A stretch of DNA of 8,815 nt from NCBI GenBank assembly GCA_027451915.1, contig DAIDHU010000534.1, positions 1 through 8,815 of the forward strand. Direction: 5' to 3'. Each line of letters starts with the position of its first letter. The first letter of the stretch is position 1. The notes beneath the pieces are model-generated. The model ran no database searches. It saw only the letters and a list, made by a program, of their open reading frames with translations, and was not told the DNA's origin. The stretch is from Thiomonas sp. Its GTDB lineage: Bacteria; Pseudomonadota; Gammaproteobacteria; Burkholderiales; Burkholderiaceae_C. The position numbers were made by a program, and so were the translations under genes. Below, one piece after another: positions 5,379 through 8,815 of the stretch.

Positions 5379-6863
5379 TTACTGCAGTTTCGAGGCCGCC
5401 ACGTGCTGCAGCAGCTGGGCGACGCTGCCTTGCATCGGATCGGTGAAGAACTTGGGATACAGGCCGAACCACAGGGTCCCCGCGGCCAGCAGCGCCAGGA
5501 TCAGGAATTCGCGCGCGCCGATGTCCCGCAAGGCCTCCACGTGCTTGTTGCGCACGGGGCCGAAGAACACGCGCTTGACCATCCACAGCGTGTAGCCGGC
5601 GGCCAGCACCAGGGTGCTGGCGGCCAGCAGGCCCAGCCAGAAGTTCTCGCGCACGGCGGCCAGGATCACCATCCACTCGCCGACGAAACCGCTGGTGCCC
5701 GGCAGGCCCGCGTTGGCCATCGCGAACAGCACGGCGAAGGCGGCGAAATGCGGCATTTTCGAGGTCACGCCGCCGTAGTCGGCGATGGCGCGGGTATGCA
5801 TGCGGTCATACAGCACGCCGATGCCCATGAACATGGCCCCCGACACGAAACCGTGGGAGATCATCTGCACCAGCCCACCCTCGACCCCGAGCTTGGAGAA
5901 CAGGAAAAAGCCCAGGGTCACGAAGCCCATGTGGGCGATCGAGGAATAGGCCACCAGCTTTTTCATGTCGGTCTGCACCATGGCGACCAGGCCGATGTAG
6001 ATCACCGCGATCACCGACAGGGTGATGACCAGCGGCGCCAGCTCGTGGCTGGCGTCCGGCACGATGGGCAGCACGAAGCGCACGAAACCGTAGGCGCCCA
6101 GCTTGAGCATGATGGCCGCCAGCACGATGGAGCCCCCGGTGGGCGCCTCGACGTGGGCGTCGGGCAGCCAGGTGTGCACCGGCCACATCGGGATCTTCAC
6201 CGCGAAGGCCGCGAAAAAGGCCACGAACAGCAGGATCTGCGCGGTGCGGGTCAGCGGCACCGTGTACCAGTCGAGGATGTTGAAGCTGCCGCCCGACTGG
6301 CTGTACAGGTACAGCAGCGCGACCAGCATCAGCAGCGAGCCCAGCAGCGTGTACAGAAAGAACTTGAAGGCCGCGTAGACCCGGCGTTGTCCGCCCCAGA
6401 TGCCGATGATCAGGTACATCGGGATCAGCGTGGCCTCGAAGAACACGTAGAACAGCATGGCGTCGACCGCGCAGAACACGCCCACCATCAGCCCCGAGAG
6501 GATGAGGAAGGAGGCCATGTACAGGGCCACGCGCTCGGTGATCACCTCCCAGCCGGCGATCACGGTGATCACCGTGATGAAGGCGGTCAGGGGCACGAAC
6601 CACAGGGAGATGCCGTCCACGCCCAGCTGGTACTGGATGTTGAAGGGCTCGATCCAGCGCGCCTGTTCGACGAACTGCATGCCCGCCTTGGCCACGTAGA
6701 AACCCGACACCACCGGCAGGGTCACGGCGAAGGACACGACGGCGCCGACCAGCGCCAGCCAGCGCATGGCGGGGGCGTTGGACTCGCGTCCCAGCAGCAG
6801 GATCAGGAGGCCGAAGGCGATGGGCGTCCAGATGGACAGGCTCAGCAAGGGTAGCGATTGCAT
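5379..6863 (-). CDS. nuoM: NADH-quinone oxidoreductase subunit M
   Basis: NuoM is the middle antiporter-like, proton-pumping subunit of the complex I membrane arm in the inner membrane. The product is 494 residues (E. coli NuoM is about 509) and is hydrophobic throughout, with some 14 predicted helices. Key residues are intact: Glu143 in VFFEATLIPMYLIIGIWGG (E. coli Glu144), Lys223 in AVKIPMWPVHTWLPDAHVEAP (Lys234), Lys254 in the next helix (IMLKLGAYGF), and Glu396 in GFVGEWMVI (Glu407). The ATG at 6863 gives the usual N-terminus MQSLPLLSLSIW and is the natural start, although no clear Shine-Dalgarno lies close upstream; the 29-bp gap to nuoL suggests translational coupling. nuoN starts 15 bp after its TAA. 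No frameshift or missing motif is seen. Confidence 0.98.
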   Translation of the reverse strand: MQSLPLLSLSIWTPIAFGLLILLLGRESNAPAMRWLALVGAVVSFAVTLPVVSGFYVAKAGMQFVEQARWIEPFNIQYQLGVDGISLWFVPLTAFITVITVIAGWEVITERVALYMASFLILSGLMVGVFCAVDAMLFYVFFEATLIPMYLIIGIWGGQRRVYAAFKFFLYTLLGSLLMLVALLYLYSQSGGSFNILDWYTVPLTRTAQILLFVAFFAAFAVKIPMWPVHTWLPDAHVEAPTGGSIVLAAIMLKLGAYGFVRFVLPIVPDASHELAPLVITLSVIAVIYIGLVAMVQTDMKKLVAYSSIAHMGFVTLGFFLFSKLGVEGGLVQMISHGFVSGAMFMGIGVLYDRMHTRAIADYGGVTSKMPHFAAFAVLFAMANAGLPGTSGFVGEWMVILAAVRENFWLGLLAASTLVLAAGYTLWMVKRVFFGPVRNKHVEALRDIGAREFLILALLAAGTLWFGLYPKFFTDPMQGSVAQLLQHVAASKLQ

Positions 6864-6892
6864 AGGTTATCGGGTAGCCGCAGGCCCTGGGT

Positions 6893-8815
6893 TTATCGGA
6901 TGAACCAGCCGGAGAGCAGCTTGCCCGGCACGAACATCCACATGAACACGACCACGCCCGCGATCATCGCCAGCGCGTAGTAATAGAGGAAGCCGGTCTG
7001 CAGGCGGCGCATCAGCCCCGCACCCATGCCAACCAGGCGGGCCGAACCGTTGACCAGCAGGCCGTCGATGATGCCGGCGTCCCCGCCCTGCCACAGACCG
7101 CGGCCCAGCAGGCGCGCGCCGGCGGCGATCACGTGCTCGTTGATCCAGTCCATGTAGTACTTGTGGTCCAGCAGCACATACACGGGCTGGAACATGCGCT
7201 GCACGGCGACCGGGAATTTCGGGTTCACCATGTAGCCGTAGTAGGCGACCACGCCGCCGGCGATGGCCAGCCACAGCGGCAGGTGCACGAAGGAGTCCAG
7301 GGCCATTTCCAGCGGACCGTGGAAATGCGCCGCCAGGTCGGCCATGGCCGGATGCACGGCGGTGTTGGTGACGATGGCGCCCTGGAAAAAGCCCCCGAAC
7401 AGCAGCGGGCGGATGGTGAACCAGCCCACCACGGCCGAGGGGATGGCCAGCAGCACCAGCGGCACGGTCACCACCCAGGGCGACTCGTGGGGCTCGAAGC
7501 TGCCGTGCCCGTGCGCGTGCTCGTCGTGGCCGTGCGCGGCGTGGTCGTCGTGGCCGTGATCGTCATGGCCGTGGTGCGAGACCGCATGGCGGAAGCGCTC
7601 CTCGCCGTGGAACACCAGGAAATACAGGCGGAAGGAGTACAGCGCCGTGACGAACACGCTGGCCGTCACCGCGAAGCTGGCGAAGCCGGCCCCGGCGAGG
7701 TGGCTGGCCGAGACCGCGTCGATGATGCTGTCCTTGGAGTAGAAGCCCGAGAACAGCGGAGTGCCGCACAGCGCCAGGGAGCCGATCAGGAAGGTGATCC
7801 ACGTGATGGGCATGTACTTGCGCAGCCCGCCCATGTGGCGGATGTCCTGGTCATGGTGCATGCCCATGATCACCGAGCCGGCGGCCAGGAACAGCAGCGC
7901 CTTGAAAAAGGCGTGGGTCATCAGGTGGAACATGGCCACCGGATAGGCCGAGGCGCCCAGCGCGGTGGTCATGTAGCCCAGCTGCGACAGGGTCGAGTAG
8001 GCGATGACCCGCTTGATGTCGTTCTGGATCACCCCCAGGAAGCCCATGAACAGCGCGGTGATCGCCCCCAGCACCAGGACCACCGACAGCGCGGTGTCCG
8101 ACAGCTCGAACAGCGGCGACATGCGCGAGACCATGAAAATGCCCGCCGTCACCATGGTGGCGGCGTGGATCAGCGCGGAGATGGGCGTGGGGCCCTCCAT
8201 CGAATCGGGCAGCCACACGTGCAGGGGCACCTGTGCGGACTTGCCCATGGCGCCAATGAACAGGAGGATGCAGATCAGGGTCGCCGCAGACCACGGATGT
8301 CCGCCGATCACCTCGACCGTCTGGCCCGTGAGCGACGGCGCATGCGCGAAAGCGGTGCTGTAATCGAGCGATCCGAGGAAGTGCAGCGCCGCGGCGATCC
8401 CCAGCACGAAACCCAGATCGCCCACGCGATTGACGATGAAGGCCTTCATGCCCGCATAGGACGCGCTCGGCTTCTTGAACCAGAAGCCGATGAGCAGGTA
8501 GGAGACGAGGCCCACGCCTTCCCACCCAAAGAACAGCTGCAGGAAGTTGTTGCTCATCACCAGCATGAGCATGAAGAAGGTGAACAGCGCGATGTAGCTG
8601 AAGAACCGCTGGTAGCCATCGTCATCCGCCATGTAGCCCACGGTATAGACATGCACCATGAGCGAAACGAAGGTGACGACGACCATCATCATGGCGCTGA
8701 GGCGGTCCACCAGGAACCCGACGTTGGCGCCGATGCCCCCGATCTGGAACCACGTGTAGATGTCCTGGTTGTACGCCGGCGCCCCACCCCAGACCAACTG
8801 GTAAAGCACGCGGAT
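6893..8815 (-). CDS. nuoL: NADH-quinone oxidoreductase subunit L, 5'-truncated by the window edge
   Basis: NuoL is the terminal antiporter-like subunit of the complex I membrane arm; it pumps protons and carries the long lateral helix that ties the pumping subunits together. The frame is open to the right edge. The GTG at 8809 is internal: comparison with E. coli spacing suggests about 45-50 N-terminal residues are missing. Numbering from that GTG, the channel residues are present: Glu97 in FFGWEGVGL (E. coli Glu144), Lys190 in GKSAQVPLHVWLPD (Lys229), His215 in ALIHAATMV (His254), Lys303 in HAFFKALLF, and Lys359-Asp360 in GFYSKD (Lys399 region). A His/Asp/Gly-rich cytoplasmic or periplasmic loop follows around residues 408-435. 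The C-terminal part contains the expected amphipathic and final transmembrane helices, ending SGWFIR-TAA. nuoM follows after 29 bp. Identity is seen directly; only the true start is unknown. Confidence 0.97.
   Translation of the reverse strand: MRVLYQLVWGGAPAYNQDIYTWFQIGGIGANVGFLVDRLSAMMMVVVTFVSLMVHVYTVGYMADDDGYQRFFSYIALFTFFMLMLVMSNNFLQLFFGWEGVGLVSYLLIGFWFKKPSASYAGMKAFIVNRVGDLGFVLGIAAALHFLGSLDYSTAFAHAPSLTGQTVEVIGGHPWSAATLICILLFIGAMGKSAQVPLHVWLPDSMEGPTPISALIHAATMVTAGIFMVSRMSPLFELSDTALSVVLVLGAITALFMGFLGVIQNDIKRVIAYSTLSQLGYMTTALGASAYPVAMFHLMTHAFFKALLFLAAGSVIMGMHHDQDIRHMGGLRKYMPITWITFLIGSLALCGTPLFSGFYSKDSIIDAVSASHLAGAGFASFAVTASVFVTALYSFRLYFLVFHGEERFRHAVSHHGHDDHGHDDHAAHGHDEHAHGHGSFEPHESPWVVTVPLVLLAIPSAVVGWFTIRPLLFGGFFQGAIVTNTAVHPAMADLAAHFHGPLEMALDSFVHLPLWLAIAGGVVAYYGYMVNPKFPVAVQRMFQPVYVLLDHKYYMDWINEHVIAAGARLLGRGLWQGGDAGIIDGLLVNGSARLVGMGAGLMRRLQTGFLYYYALAMIAGVVVFMWMFVPGKLLSGWFIR
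7505..7588 (-). repeat. His/Asp/Gly-rich low-complexity loop inside nuoL
   Basis: A short coding repeat built on GHDDH / GHDEH units, with 12 histidines in 28 codons. It lies between the helix carrying RLYFLVFHGEERF and the next transmembrane segment (WVVTVPLVLLAIP). The DNA is a degenerate repeat of CAC/CAT-GAC-GAC-CAC-GGC units. Such loops look metal-binding. I recall similar His-rich loops in NuoL of other betaproteobacteria, so it is probably a lineage feature and not an insertion unique to this strain. Confidence 0.8.

Noticed and set aside
3768..6854. A 1028-codon open frame on the plus strand opposite nuoN and nuoM.
   Set aside because: It is codon-aligned antisense to both genes. Stops there need the sense codons TTA, CTA or TCA, which are rare at this GC content. 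The His/Gln/Gly-rich composition is what antisense of Leu/Val/Met-rich membrane proteins gives.
1..8815. CRISPR arrays, tRNA or rRNA genes, transposases and insertion-sequence ends.
   Set aside because: No regularly spaced repeats, tRNA-like cloverleafs, rRNA segments or transposase-like proteins were seen on either strand.

Overview
The window reads as a chromosomal segment of a high-GC betaproteobacterium, very probably Burkholderiales. All six supported genes lie on the minus strand, so transcription runs from the right edge to the left. The lineage call rests on the order nuoL-nuoM-nuoN, then a DUF2818 membrane protein, then an ADP-ribose-type NUDIX hydrolase, and on protein sequences that resemble Burkholderiales members recalled from memory. 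No database search was possible.

Right part (about 3572-8815): the distal end of the respiratory complex I (NADH:quinone oxidoreductase) operon. NuoL is cut by the right edge and lacks an estimated 45-50 N-terminal residues. NuoM and NuoN are complete. These three antiporter-like subunits form the distal proton-pumping part of the membrane arm, and all keep the Glu/Lys/His residues of their proton channels. A 100-residue DUF2818 membrane protein follows, then a NUDIX hydrolase with a perfect Nudix box (2962-3549). Gaps between genes are 15-29 bp, which suggests one transcript whose promoter lies outside the window.

Middle (2778-2961): a 184-bp spacer with a GC hairpin behind the NUDIX gene, a 7-bp inverted repeat whose arms are 22 bp apart, and a small stem-loop directly in front of a good Shine-Dalgarno sequence.

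Left part (117-2777): a large gene, about 886 residues, that I do not recognise as a named protein. It has an N-terminal membrane anchor, a Pro/Ala/Ser-rich linker, an unassigned extracytoplasmic region with six cysteines, and a C-terminal repeat region with seven 'LYVGGxF'-like motifs that looks like a seven-bladed beta-propeller. A perfect 9-bp GC hairpin lies 8 nt after its stop. At the extreme left edge (3-30) is a second copy of the element found upstream of this gene, with 12 of 13 bases and the spacing of its TGTC/GACA arms conserved.

The nuo part is ordinary housekeeping sequence. The less explained material is the propeller gene and the duplicated element that brackets it. The layout stop-hairpin-element occurs at both ends of the propeller gene, which suggests that another minus-strand gene, possibly under the same control, begins just beyond the left edge.
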